A DNA stretch of 57,415 nucleotides from Candidatus Poseidonia sp. (GCA_030828165.1 JAURDA010000007.1:1-57415); one strand, 5' to 3'. Numbered from the stretch's first letter, positions 1 to 7,999 are shown. The notes: generated by a model not told the origin, from the sequence alone. A program made the numbers and translations.

Positions 1-287
1 CGGCTGCCGGCGTCCAAGTTCATGGAGGCGACGTCGGCGGCGCTGACCAACTGGTCGTTCACAAACACCCAGGTGCCTGCGGAGCGGTTGGCGGTTTCTG
101 CAATCTCAGCTTGGGTCATCACGGCGGCGCTGTGACCGGTGCTGTCGGCGATTTCAACTTCGAAGGTGGGCGCATCGGCGCCACCAACGAGGCCGGGCAT
201 CAAGCGAATGCGGCTGCCGGCGTCCAAGTTCATGGAGGCGACGTCGGCGGCGCTGACCAACTGGTCGTTCACAAACACCCAGGTGCC
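1..287 (-). repeat. 210-bp in-frame direct repeat inside the beta-grasp gene
   Basis: Bases 1-77 are identical to bases 211-287, a spacing of 210 bases or exactly 70 codons. The identity probably continues left of the window. Upstream parts of the unit differ (for example residues GHSVVQMSQ versus GHSAAVMTQ), so identity is confined to the half encoding the beta-hairpin and tail. Perfect identity at synonymous positions suggests recent duplication or gene conversion. Confidence 0.9.
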
Positions 288-392
288 CTGGGATTGGGTG
301 GCCTTCTCGGCGATTTCGTTCTGTGACATCTGCACAACGGAGTGCCCAGATGCGTCTGCTATTTCTACGTCAAACACGGTCTTTTCTTTCAT
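1..392 (-). CDS. Tandem beta-grasp (ThiS/ubiquitin-like) repeat protein, 3' end cut by window edge
   Basis: Reading down from ATG at 392 there are 130 open codons to the window edge, so the C-terminus is missing. After five residues the protein consists of 70-residue repeats; one complete and most of a second are visible. Each runs F-[DE]-VEIAD..GHS, a short helix-like stretch, then GTWVFVNDQLV, and the first closes with DAGSRIRLMPGLVGG. The last 34 residues of the unit align without gaps to the C-terminal half of bacterial ThiS (from memory), sharing VN-x-Q-hydrophobic-V, D-x-G-x-x-hydrophobic, and the terminal Gly-Gly. The same stretch also resembles ubiquitin. A short Ala-Asp-Ala-Pro-Thr linker follows the Gly-Gly. 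Function is unknown; possibilities are a processed protein modifier or sulfur carrier, or a purely structural beta-grasp array. The fold assignment is inference by eye. Confidence 0.75.
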   Translation of the reverse strand, partial: MKEKTVFDVEIADASGHSVVQMSQNEIAEKATQSQGTWVFVNDQLVSAADVASMNLDAGSRIRLMPGLVGGADAPTFEVEIADSTGHSAAVMTQAEIAETANRSAGTWVFVNDQLVSAADVASMNLDAGS

Positions 393-427
393 GGTCGTTC
401 CCTTCCGAAGTGTTGACTCCTTGACTA

Positions 428-436
428 CATATAAAG
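428..436 (-). promoter_or_regulatory. TATA box for the beta-grasp repeat gene
   Basis: On the minus strand the sequence reads CTTTATATG, centred about 40 bases before the ATG at 392. With archaeal spacing of about 25 bases this predicts a start of transcription near 406 and a leader of roughly 14 bases. It lies in the 150-base gap after the aldolase-fold gene, so the repeat gene probably has its own promoter. Confidence 0.55.
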
Positions 437-542
437 TCCCGAAATTCACGAACCCGTTGGGTTCGTTCAACCTCAAAACGTTCCGGTCGTCCAAGCCATT
501 CACCTCGCCGGTAAAGGCCGCTCAAGCGTATATGAAGAATCA

Positions 543-1928
543 TCAAATCTTGAGGTTGGCTTGGCGGGCAAGCAGGTGAATGTGCATGCTGTGTTCCAAC
601 ATTGCAGCGTTTGCCCATGCCTGGTCAAAATCCGCTCCCACAGCGTATGCGCCGTTGCCGCGGACCACAACGCATCGCATGCCGCCTTGCTGAAGTGCTT
701 CAGCCACTTGACGAAGGAATTCTTCGGGATGGTCAGGGTCGGGGTCGACGATGATGATCTTCCCAATGTGTTGTTTTCCTACGGCGTCCAACGGCGTCAA
801 GAGGACCAAGTCCTGCTCGCAACTGGCGGCTGTTGTGTGCGGGCCATGCATATGGATCACGGCCGCAGGACCTCCGGTAACCACGGAAACCGAAGCCAAC
901 ACGACCTCCATGACGTGCCAGTCCCCGGGTGCTCCACGGGGCGACATGCTCCCCAGAGGAGCAGCGCACAAACTGCGCTCGTTCATTCGGGGCAAGGTCA
1001 CCATGTTGCGACTTGAGATCATGAGGTTGGGCTGCTCAGGGTGAATCATGGCCACCGAACCCATGGTCGCCCGTACGAGGTGCTCCCTGTCCAACTGCCT
1101 CCCGATGCGGACGAAATCCGAAACCACATGCGAGGGAATCACGATGTTCTCATCGACGTGCGGGGGCATCGCCGGCTCTTCCAATTGCTCGATGACCTCG
1201 GTCGCTCCCGCCATCGACTGGCGAAGACGAGCGTTTTCCATGTGAAGGCGTTCGAGTTCCGCCTCTTTTTCGGCGAGAACATCGGTGGTGGGCGAATCGG
1301 CGACGGGTTGAGTTGATTCACTCTCGGCAGGAACGGGTTCGGCCGTTTCCGTGACCGGCGGTTCCGATGGAGGTTCAGGAACGGGTTCCGGTGCAGGTTC
1401 TGCCGCTGGTTCTGCCGCTGGTTCTTCGGAAGGGGTTTCAACGGATTCGGGTTCAGAAGGTGAGGCAAGGGCTGCGGGTCCTTCGACGGGCGATGTCGCT
1501 TCGGATTCCTGCAAGTCGGGTTCGCTCGGTGTCTCGGAGGGTGGACCAGAAGGCGGTCCACCGGGAGGGCCCGAGGGGGGTCCGCTTGGAGGACCTGACG
1601 GTGGTCCCGACGGCGGCCCACTTGGAGGCCCCGAGGGTGGGCCACTTGGAGGACCTGAAGGAGGGCCGGAGGGGGGCCCCGAGGGTGGGCCTGTGGGCGG
1701 AGAAACGGGTGTTTCGGTTGTTTCCTCGCTCGAGGTCAAGGTCGCTTCGTTGGCCTCATCCTCGGTCATGTTTTCTTCCGTTTGTGCCTCCGCGACCTGG
1801 GATTCAAGGGCCTCGATGTCGCCAAAAGCACCGCCCAGCATGCTCTCAAGTTGGGAACTCTCTTCTTCTTCTCGGGCTTTTTCAGCAGAAGTTTTCGGTT
1901 TGACCACGGTAGCACCCAATTCACCCAC
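543..1928 (-). CDS. Class II aldolase/adducin-fold protein with N-terminal Ser-Gly-Pro-Pro array
   Basis: The 461-residue frame has an acidic N-terminus, a Ser-Gly-Pro-Pro array at residues 77-130, a Pro/Glu-rich spacer to about 215, a short predicted coiled coil (218-250), and a class II aldolase/adducin-like domain from about 263 to the end. That domain shows the family's His-x-His zinc pair (AVIHMHGPH, His359 and His361). In the usual third-ligand motif (asparagine-histidine-glycine in the family) the histidine is replaced by Asn425 (VVRGNGAYAVG), and the catalytic Glu region reads GDW. Aldolase activity is therefore doubtful, and an adducin-like binding role is possible. The frame opens with GTG at 1928, but the nearest TATA box (1938-1945) would start transcription inside it, so TTG at 1919 or GTG at 1907 may be the real start. 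Confidence 0.8.
   Translation of the reverse strand: MGELGATVVKPKTSAEKAREEEESSQLESMLGGAFGDIEALESQVAEAQTEENMTEDEANEATLTSSEETTETPVSPPTGPPSGPPSGPPSGPPSGPPSGPPSGPPSGPPSGPPSGPPSGPPGGPPSGPPSETPSEPDLQESEATSPVEGPAALASPSEPESVETPSEEPAAEPAAEPAPEPVPEPPSEPPVTETAEPVPAESESTQPVADSPTTDVLAEKEAELERLHMENARLRQSMAGATEVIEQLEEPAMPPHVDENIVIPSHVVSDFVRIGRQLDREHLVRATMGSVAMIHPEQPNLMISSRNMVTLPRMNERSLCAAPLGSMSPRGAPGDWHVMEVVLASVSVVTGGPAAVIHMHGPHTTAASCEQDLVLLTPLDAVGKQHIGKIIIVDPDPDHPEEFLRQVAEALQQGGMRCVVVRGNGAYAVGADFDQAWANAAMLEHSMHIHLLARQANLKI
1539..1700 (-). repeat. 12-bp-period repeat encoding a Ser-Gly-Pro-Pro array
   Basis: About thirteen tandem four-residue units (Ser/Thr-Gly-Pro-Pro, once Gly-Gly-Pro-Pro) occupy residues 77-130 of the aldolase-fold protein. 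Codons vary between units, so the repeat is kept at protein level rather than being a fresh slippage product. It probably forms an extended, flexible or polyproline-like linker. Confidence 0.9.
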
Positions 1929-1937
1929 ATGGCGCGG

Positions 1938-1945
1938 CTTAAATA
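1938..1945. promoter_or_regulatory. TATA-like element between tRNA-Asp and the aldolase-fold gene
   Basis: The plus strand reads CTTAAATA, centred about 32 bases before the first tRNA base at 1974. The minus strand reads TATTTAAG. It could serve the tRNA, the minus-strand gene, or both. For the minus-strand gene it lies only about 14 bases from the annotated GTG, which argues for a start further inside. Confidence 0.45.
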
Positions 1946-1973
1946 GCGGTTGCGTCCCCGAAGGGCTGAAACT

Positions 1974-2048
1974 GCCCGCTTGGTGTAGAGGTTATCATGC
2001 AGGATTGTCATTCCTGCGACCCGGGTTCAATTCCCGGAGTGGGCGCCA
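1974..2048 (+). tRNA. tRNA-Asp (anticodon GTC), 3' CCA encoded
   Basis: The acceptor stem GCCCGCT (1974-1980) pairs with AGTGGGC (2038-2044), with one G-T pair. The anticodon stem CAGGA/TCCTG encloses loop TTGTCAT with anticodon GTC. The T arm is CCGGG-TTCAATT-CCCGG. The discriminator base is G at 2045, and CCA is encoded at 2046-2048. The stop codon of the opposite-strand membrane protein gene begins at the next base. Confidence 0.95.
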
Positions 2049-2879
2049 TCACTCTTCCTCGAGATTGGTTGATGTTGGCTTTGAGGCCGGGAACACCAAC
2101 CAAAGGAACGGCACAACGAACAACGCATCGAGGTTTTTTCCGTATTCGATGGCAAACGTTGACTCAAAGGCGATGAACGATTTTGCATCCGGTGTACCGT
2201 TGAGAGGGACAGCCAGAGAGACGTTGGTCCGATTCTCGGGTTGAACCAAGCCCAAATCGTATCCTGAAAACGAGGCGTCAAGCTCCATACCAAGCCATTT
2301 GAGGTTGAGGTCAGAGTTGGCCTCGGGGTGGGCAAACGCGCTGTTTTCGAGATCAAAACCGGGTGAGTTTTGAGCCGTTGACTGCCCCCCTAAATCCGCC
2401 ACATAGGCGGTGGGGAAGAGGATGAAAATCGCCAACAAGGCAAGAGAGAACGCCCCGACACGCCAAGCTCGGGCCCACTTGAATCCCTTCCAAACGGCAA
2501 ATTCGGCGACCAGTAACAACAGGAAACTGGTCGTGACGAACAGTCGGCCCAAGCCGAGCCAATCCGTGTCCGATGATGCGGTGACCTCGCTATCGCCTTC
2601 CGTATTTTCATCGCTGGCGTTGGTTTCGACTTGGCGGTCTCGCTGAAGCGAGTACAAAACGAACGAAGTTGCCTTTTCCATCTTCACATCAATGGCCGTT
2701 TGGTCTTTATCAACGGCAACGATTGAGTGAATTTCGGTGGGCGCAGGACGGCCTTCGGTGTAGGCTGCGTCAACCGTAGCAACCAACCAAGCCGAAATGA
2801 AGACATGAAGCAACAACAGGCCAGTGAAGGACAGGCGAAGCAAGCTCAACACTGGATGAGGCTTCGGTCGCTTCAACAC
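2049..2879 (-). CDS. Multi-pass membrane protein of unknown function
   Basis: A 276-residue protein with a hydrophobic segment near residues 14-36, an acidic Ser/Thr-rich stretch (about 80-105), two or three central membrane segments (about 108-170), a polar domain with N-glycosylation-like sequons, and a final hydrophobic helix before an acidic tail. No family was recognised. It starts 28 bases after the stop of the large surface protein gene on the same strand, so the two are probably co-transcribed and it may act at the cell surface with that protein. Confidence 0.75.
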   Translation of the reverse strand: MLKRPKPHPVLSLLRLSFTGLLLLHVFISAWLVATVDAAYTEGRPAPTEIHSIVAVDKDQTAIDVKMEKATSFVLYSLQRDRQVETNASDENTEGDSEVTASSDTDWLGLGRLFVTTSFLLLLVAEFAVWKGFKWARAWRVGAFSLALLAIFILFPTAYVADLGGQSTAQNSPGFDLENSAFAHPEANSDLNLKWLGMELDASFSGYDLGLVQPENRTNVSLAVPLNGTPDAKSFIAFESTFAIEYGKNLDALFVVPFLWLVFPASKPTSTNLEEE

Positions 2880-2907
2880 GACCTTGCCTCCCTGTTGGAG
2901 TACTTCA

Positions 2908-5900
2908 TCACTCGTCTTCTTCTCGTCCGCTTTGGGCGAAGGCCACAGCGAGACCGATCATGGCAACCAGAGCGAACGGCGACATGAAGGGCAGGAGGCC
3001 AGCGTCTTCAGCGATGTCTTCGGCGGAGGGGGTTCCTTCGCCGTCCTCGCCGTTGTCGTCGGTTGAATCGGTGATATCCAACGTGGAGGTGTCAACGCCG
3101 GCTTCTTCGAGGGCTTCAGCAAGCGAGTCAAGATCGTGGTTTTCAACATCAACGATGTCCTCAAGAGTGTCGATGTCGGCCATAGCGGTCTGGGCTTCTT
3201 GGGCGGAAACACCGGTGATGTAGTTGATGCTGGCGAAGACCATGGGGAGGTCGGTGCTGTAGCCGGTCGTTTCGGGACCTGCGAGCACGTACCCGTTGTC
3301 GTCCTCGTCCCAAGCGTAAACGCCCACGCCAACGATGGTGGCGTGTTCGGTGCTCCAGAGCGGAGCCCACATGCCGTCAACGTAGGGGAATTCGGGGGTC
3401 TCTTGGTTTTCGGCCACTTCGGTGAAGGTCTGTTCCAGGTTCTCGCCAAAGGCCGTCAGCACCTCTTCAAGGCCGGAGTCGGCAAAGGCTTCGGCAATGG
3501 CCATCAAGCGGTCGCTTGGCTCGGGTTCTTCGGTGACATCGCCGCATGTGAATTGCTCATCAAAGGGTGTCGTCTCACCGTCGACAAACAATTCAGCAAC
3601 AAGGCAATATTCGCCGGTTGAGGAAACGTCGTACGTTTCCACGAGGTCGGCTGCTGAAGAGCCGCCGTATGGGACCGACCATGAATTCAAAGCGGATTCG
3701 GATTCGTCAAAGAGCGTCACCACAAGGGTTACGTCGTTGTATTGTCCGTTCCAATCAGACGACTCAACCCACAAGTCAAGCTCGTACCCGTTGCTCTCAA
3801 CGTCAACATAATCGATGGAAGGGCCGTTCCAGCCCGACTCACAGTAGGCGTCTGTTTCGAGGAGGAAGTTCCCCAATGAATCGTAAAGTTCGGCGCCGAT
3901 GCACTGCTCGAAGTCGCCGTAGCCTCCGGAGGTTGACACGGGCGTGTCGGTCGTGATGTACATGCTGTCACCGGGCGAGAAGTAAACGTCACAGGCGGAA
4001 TAATCGGAACACACCAAGAGTTCGTTCGCATTCATGATCATGTTGCCTTCGCCGTCATCCATCCAAATGTCCAACATCATGTAGAAAGCGCTGCCCTCGT
4101 CTGCACCGTCGCTGCAGTCGTCCATGCCGTCGTTCACGGCCTCGAACGAAATCGTGGCGTCGTCAGCGTCGCAGTAGAAATCGGTGGGGTTGGTGGCGTC
4201 GTACTCGTCCGAACCGTCTGCGCAATCGGCCTCACCGTCGTTGACCCACTGGAAGGGCACTGAGGTGCTCCAGTCGCTGCAGTAAAACCAGTCATCGGCC
4301 ACCTCGTTGCTCGCAACTTCATCGGAGCCGTCGGTACAGTCTTCCCATCCATCGTTGACCGACGAGAAAGGAATCTCTGAACCGTCATCGCAGGTGTAGA
4401 CGGTATACTCTTCGTACTGCGATTCGTCCGATCCGTCGTCGCAGTCTGCGAAGCCATCGTTCACCCAAGAGAGAATGAACGTATCCGAACCGTCTGCACA
4501 GGTGAACATCGAGGTTTCTTCCCCAGTGGTCTCGTCGTACTGGGATTCATCCGAGCCGTCTGAGCAGTCTTCTTCGCCGTCGTTGACCCACGAGAGGTAG
4601 ATGGTACTCGAATTATCAGCGCACTCCATCATCGTGGTTTCTTCACCGTAAACGGCTACGTCGGATTCGTCGTCGCAGTCAGGGTAGTCGTCGTTCACGT
4701 AGGACCAAGGAACGAGTTCTCCGTCATCGCAAACAAACCAAACCTCTTCATCCTCGTCCATGCCAAGTGCGCTTGGTTCAACGGAGCCCCAGAAGGCGTA
4801 GACAGGGTTTCCTTGATCGTCAGAGGCGTCGGACGATTGCAAGTAGAAATCCATCTCGTCCGAGCCGTCTGCACAGTCTTCCCATCCATCGTTGACCGAC
4901 CAGATGTTGATGACTTCGCCGTTGTCGCAGGTCCACTCGTATTCGCTGTTGTCATACTCGTGGTCATCGCCTTCGGCAGAACCGAACCACTCCTCGAGCA
5001 AGTCTCCGACGGATTCGTCAAGTTGCGCTTCAACGTCTTCAGCGACGGCTTCCCCGAAGGCGCTGCTGGAATAAGCGAGCACGTTTCCGAGCAGGCTGAA
5101 CATCACGGGGTTTCCGGGTGGGCAGGAGTCGCAGCCTTGTGCGGCCACCGGAGTGCCGTCACCGAGGTCAACTTCGAGGGCTTCCTCCATCATCGAGAAC
5201 ACAACCCATCCCATCTCTGCATCTTCTTCGTAGTCGCCGGAGTTTTGGAACGCATCCGATATGGTGAGGTCAAACTGACCAGCATCGAAACCAAAGTCTT
5301 CGGTTGGAAGGCCGGTAAGATAGACTTCATAGTCGGCCGAACCGGTGTACGAGCCGTCAACGAGACCGCAGTCGTCGTAGACATAAGTCTCGCCCCAATC
5401 TTCTTCGTAGACGCCGATATCCATCTCGTCCTCAACACAGTCCCAGGAGGTGTAGTCGTTTTCGGCCGCTTCGATGTAGATGGGGCTGGCGGATCCGAGG
5501 CGCCAAACGGCGTCTGAAGAGATGGAATACTCGAAGTTGATTCCCGTGTCAAAGTCAACGGTCATCTCCTCGCCACCGCCTTCAAGGGCGATGTCAACGC
5601 CGAGGTTCATGTCGTTGCCCACCGTCATGTCAACGCCGATGTCGGCACCGACCAGTTCGTAAGCATCGTTGAGGTACTCGGTGTAGAGGATGTCAACCGT
5701 AAGCACGTTTTCGGCTTCAGCGATCACGTCAATGTCAAAGGAAGTCGGGTCGCCGCCGAAAGAGGCGCCTTCTGACCAATCGGTAAGCAGCACAAAGTTG
5801 GAGAGAATGCCGTGACGCAAGGTCACGTCGCTGGTTCGGCTCCAGACTTCAAGGTCGTCGCCGTCCAAGTTCTGAATGGTTTGAGGGGTGATGTCCTCGG

Positions 5901-6183
5901 TCTGATGAACGTACACGTTGGTGGCGCCCGTGGTCAACTGGCCCAAGTCAAGGTTGAACCCGGCGTCCGTAGCGTCGTCCATGATTTCGGTGAAGAGGGC
6001 TTGAATGTCCAAGCCGCTCACGTTTTGCAAGTCGGAGTCAAGACTGGTCCAGTCGTATTCTACGCCGTAGTAGTATTCTGAAGCTTGTTCGGGTTGGGCT
6101 TGAACCGTTGCAAGCGGAGAAAGCGCCGTCAACAACAAAAGGGTCACAAGCAGGCCAGATGGGGTACGCCGAGGGGTGTTCAT
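2908..6183 (-). CDS. Large acidic surface protein with LDL-receptor-A-like repeats
   Basis: A 1091-residue secreted protein that starts with a signal peptide (MNTPRRTPSG, a run of Leu/Thr, then TVQAQ) and ends with a single membrane helix and charged tail (about 1062-1091), so most of it should face outward. Residues about 415-697 hold seven cysteine-pair repeats of the form C-x-DG-x8-VNDG-x2-DC-x-DGSDE, which match the calcium-binding half of LDL-receptor class A modules. The rest is Asp/Glu-rich. The frame is open upstream to 6318, but ATG 6183 lies 27 bases from a TATA box and is directly followed by the signal peptide, and the longer form would overlap guaAa. It probably acts in adhesion or calcium-dependent surface assembly; this is inference. 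Confidence 0.85.
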   Translation of the reverse strand: MNTPRRTPSGLLVTLLLLTALSPLATVQAQPEQASEYYYGVEYDWTSLDSDLQNVSGLDIQALFTEIMDDATDAGFNLDLGQLTTGATNVYVHQTEDITPQTIQNLDGDDLEVWSRTSDVTLRHGILSNFVLLTDWSEGASFGGDPTSFDIDVIAEAENVLTVDILYTEYLNDAYELVGADIGVDMTVGNDMNLGVDIALEGGGEEMTVDFDTGINFEYSISSDAVWRLGSASPIYIEAAENDYTSWDCVEDEMDIGVYEEDWGETYVYDDCGLVDGSYTGSADYEVYLTGLPTEDFGFDAGQFDLTISDAFQNSGDYEEDAEMGWVVFSMMEEALEVDLGDGTPVAAQGCDSCPPGNPVMFSLLGNVLAYSSSAFGEAVAEDVEAQLDESVGDLLEEWFGSAEGDDHEYDNSEYEWTCDNGEVINIWSVNDGWEDCADGSDEMDFYLQSSDASDDQGNPVYAFWGSVEPSALGMDEDEEVWFVCDDGELVPWSYVNDDYPDCDDESDVAVYGEETTMMECADNSSTIYLSWVNDGEEDCSDGSDESQYDETTGEETSMFTCADGSDTFILSWVNDGFADCDDGSDESQYEEYTVYTCDDGSEIPFSSVNDGWEDCTDGSDEVASNEVADDWFYCSDWSTSVPFQWVNDGEADCADGSDEYDATNPTDFYCDADDATISFEAVNDGMDDCSDGADEGSAFYMMLDIWMDDGEGNMIMNANELLVCSDYSACDVYFSPGDSMYITTDTPVSTSGGYGDFEQCIGAELYDSLGNFLLETDAYCESGWNGPSIDYVDVESNGYELDLWVESSDWNGQYNDVTLVVTLFDESESALNSWSVPYGGSSAADLVETYDVSSTGEYCLVAELFVDGETTPFDEQFTCGDVTEEPEPSDRLMAIAEAFADSGLEEVLTAFGENLEQTFTEVAENQETPEFPYVDGMWAPLWSTEHATIVGVGVYAWDEDDNGYVLAGPETTGYSTDLPMVFASINYITGVSAQEAQTAMADIDTLEDIVDVENHDLDSLAEALEEAGVDTSTLDITDSTDDNGEDGEGTPSAEDIAEDAGLLPFMSPFALVAMIGLAVAFAQSGREEDE
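4096..4940 (-). repeat. Seven LDL-receptor-A-like repeats (protein level)
   Basis: Seven copies of a 35 to 65-residue module lie in the surface protein. Each has one Cys near the start, an invariant VND-G/D, and a DC-x-D-G/E-S/A-D ending. Canonical LDL-A modules carry six cysteines, while these carry two, so only the acidic calcium cage and one possible disulfide are retained. Copy 2 is the most divergent (VNDDYPDCDDESD). Confidence 0.8.
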
Positions 6184-6206
6184 CGGTTTGGCGTTCGTTT
6201 GACTCC

Positions 6207-6214
6207 ATTTTAAG
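6207..6214 (-). promoter_or_regulatory. TATA box for the surface protein gene
   Basis: The minus strand reads CTTAAAAT, centred about 27 bases upstream of ATG 6183. This predicts a nearly leaderless transcript and supports the chosen start. Confidence 0.55.
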
Positions 6215-6259
6215 TGTATTCCAGCCAACTTAGGAGCGTTTTCTCCGGCGTCCGCCGTA

Positions 6260-6850
6260 TCAGCCGTCTCGTCGCCGACGGCACACTTCAACGAAATTTT
6301 CGAACATTTCCTTGCCAAATTCAGAATCGTTAACTTCCGGGTGAAACTGCAGACCGAAGCGGGTTCCTTCTTCGTTTTCCATGCCTTGAACGGCGCACGA
6401 AGGGCTGCTGGCTGTCACAAAAAACCCATCGGGAACGGCGTGCACTTCATCGTTGTGCGATTCCCAGACCGTTTGGACGGGGCTGGTCCCGGAAAAAATC
6501 GTTCCCCCGCCGTTCACCAGTTCAATCTCCATGGCACCGAATTCTGGCTCAGGGGACTCTCGTGCGTCGCCGCCGTAATGCCGGGCCATGAACTGATGTC
6601 CTGCGCATATGCCGAGAATCGGGATGTCCAACACCAAAAAAGCGGCACAGTTGCCCAATTCACCGCTCAAGCCCACCCGTGCTGCGCCTCCGGAAAGAAT
6701 CAATCCGTCGAGCTCCCGGAGGTCGTCAACCGGTGTTGTGTTGTCGATGATTTGCGTGTCCACCTTCAAGTAGCGTAGCATCCGCCACTCCCTGTGGGTC
6801 CACTGGCCACCGTTGTCAACCACATCAATGACCAGGGGTTTGTCCGTCAT
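6260..6850 (-). CDS. guaAa: GMP synthase, glutamine amidotransferase subunit
   Basis: A 196-residue class I glutamine amidotransferase that releases ammonia from glutamine for XMP amination in the two-subunit archaeal GMP synthetase. The nucleophile elbow is ILGICAGHQ with Cys82, and the catalytic His170 and Glu172 are in LQFHPEV. The N-terminus (VIDVVDNGGQWTHR) matches the subunit family. The synthetase partner is not in this window. The frame runs open to 7114, but that extension has no domain character and overlaps the divergent M24 peptidase gene, so ATG 6850 is preferred. The 78-base gap to the M24 start at 6929 must hold both promoters. Confidence 0.92.
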   Translation of the reverse strand: MTDKPLVIDVVDNGGQWTHREWRMLRYLKVDTQIIDNTTPVDDLRELDGLILSGGAARVGLSGELGNCAAFLVLDIPILGICAGHQFMARHYGGDARESPEPEFGAMEIELVNGGGTIFSGTSPVQTVWESHNDEVHAVPDGFFVTASSPSCAVQGMENEEGTRFGLQFHPEVNDSEFGKEMFENFVEVCRRRRDG

Positions 6851-6928
6851 CGTACTCGACGCGCTGGCGGCGTGGAACGACCATGAACATGCCGATGCAA
6901 CCAAGAGGAGGCGGGTGCTCCCCGTTCC

Positions 6929-7999
6929 ATGAGCAGAACCGTTGCTGTGGGCCTCGCGTTCTGCGTTCTCGTTTGCCTGTTGCCCGCTTCCGAAGCCTGC
7001 GAGACCGAAGTCGCCAACGCTTTGGAAGGAAAATTCCCTTCGCCAACAGGCATTTCTCCCAACAAAGACGATTCCATTCGGGAATCCGTTCACCTCGCCA
7101 GCATCGGCCAGCACGTTGGTCGTGAACTGCTCTGGCAGGTGTTGATGGGGGCCAACTTGACCGAACGAGCCATCGCTGACGAAATCAATCGCGCCATGAT
7201 CGAGAACGGGTCAAACCCCGACTGGCCGTCGTTTTCGACCATCGTCGCCTCCGGGGCAAACGGCGCCATCCCTCATGGCGACCCGGCCAACGACGGCGCA
7301 GGGCCAAAACAGGTCATGGTCGGCGATGTTGTCGTCATCGACTTGGGCGGCCGGGTGAACGACTGGGTCAGCGACGTCACACGAACCTACGTCGTGGGCG
7401 GGACGACCAACGCCACGATTCTCAAAGCCTACATGGCGGTGTACGATGCGCAAAACCTCACCTTCCCGCTCATTGAAGCCGGCACGCCAGCGTGGGCGCT
7501 GGACGATATCGCCCGTACGCACATCGAGGAGCAGGGGTTCGGTGACCAATTCATTCATTCCCTCGGGCATGGATTCGGCGTTTGTGTCCACGAACCGCCG
7601 TTGCTTTCCGGCGGCACGGACGACCCGTTGTTTGGCTTGTCGTACAACCAACAGCCGCTGGCCCCCTACGACGCCATCACGATCGAGCCCGGCATCTACC
7701 TCGACGGATGGTTCGGCATCCGAATCGAAGACGATTTTTTGGTGAATCAGGAGAGTCACGAGTTCTTGACCGCCGACCTGCCCCGGGATTTGGATTGGTT
7801 CCAAATTGAGGTGGACGATTACGATGCTTCGAAGGCGTTCTCTGCAGACAACGACGAAGATGCGGACGTTGATCGTTTACTGCCTTCGCCGATCGGTTTG
7901 ATCGAAATCGTGTGTCTGGTTGGCCTTGCCGGTTGGCGAAGCCAGCGTTTGAACCGGGATTTTGAAGAAGTCGATGTTCTCAACGATGATGCACCGTGA
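6929..7999 (+). CDS. Secreted M24 metallopeptidase (Xaa-Pro peptidase-like)
   Basis: A 356-residue creatinase-fold peptidase exported by an N-terminal signal peptide (AVGLAFCVLVCLLPASEAC) and tethered by a C-terminal hydrophobic segment (about 325-338). All five dinuclear metal ligands are visible: Asp138 (VVVIDLGG), Asp149 (SDVTRTYVVG), His214 (HSLGHGFG), Glu253 (TIEPGIY) and Glu267 (IRIEDDF). His116 in IPHGDP matches the family's substrate-side histidine. It lacks the extra N-terminal domain of full aminopeptidase P. It probably trims proline-containing peptides outside the cell, which fits the other exported peptidases here. Confidence 0.9.
   Translation: MSRTVAVGLAFCVLVCLLPASEACETEVANALEGKFPSPTGISPNKDDSIRESVHLASIGQHVGRELLWQVLMGANLTERAIADEINRAMIENGSNPDWPSFSTIVASGANGAIPHGDPANDGAGPKQVMVGDVVVIDLGGRVNDWVSDVTRTYVVGGTTNATILKAYMAVYDAQNLTFPLIEAGTPAWALDDIARTHIEEQGFGDQFIHSLGHGFGVCVHEPPLLSGGTDDPLFGLSYNQQPLAPYDAITIEPGIYLDGWFGIRIEDDFLVNQESHEFLTADLPRDLDWFQIEVDDYDASKAFSADNDEDADVDRLLPSPIGLIEIVCLVGLAGWRSQRLNRDFEEVDVLNDDAP

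Noticed and set aside
1539-1700. Regular 12-base repeat considered as a CRISPR-like array
   Set aside because: No spacers, in-frame within a coding gene, and units differ only at codon third positions.
1351-2244. 297-codon plus-strand frame rich in Gly-Gly-Pro
   Set aside because: It is the antisense of the Ser-Gly-Pro-Pro repeat gene and then runs through tRNA-Asp; repeat composition keeps it open.
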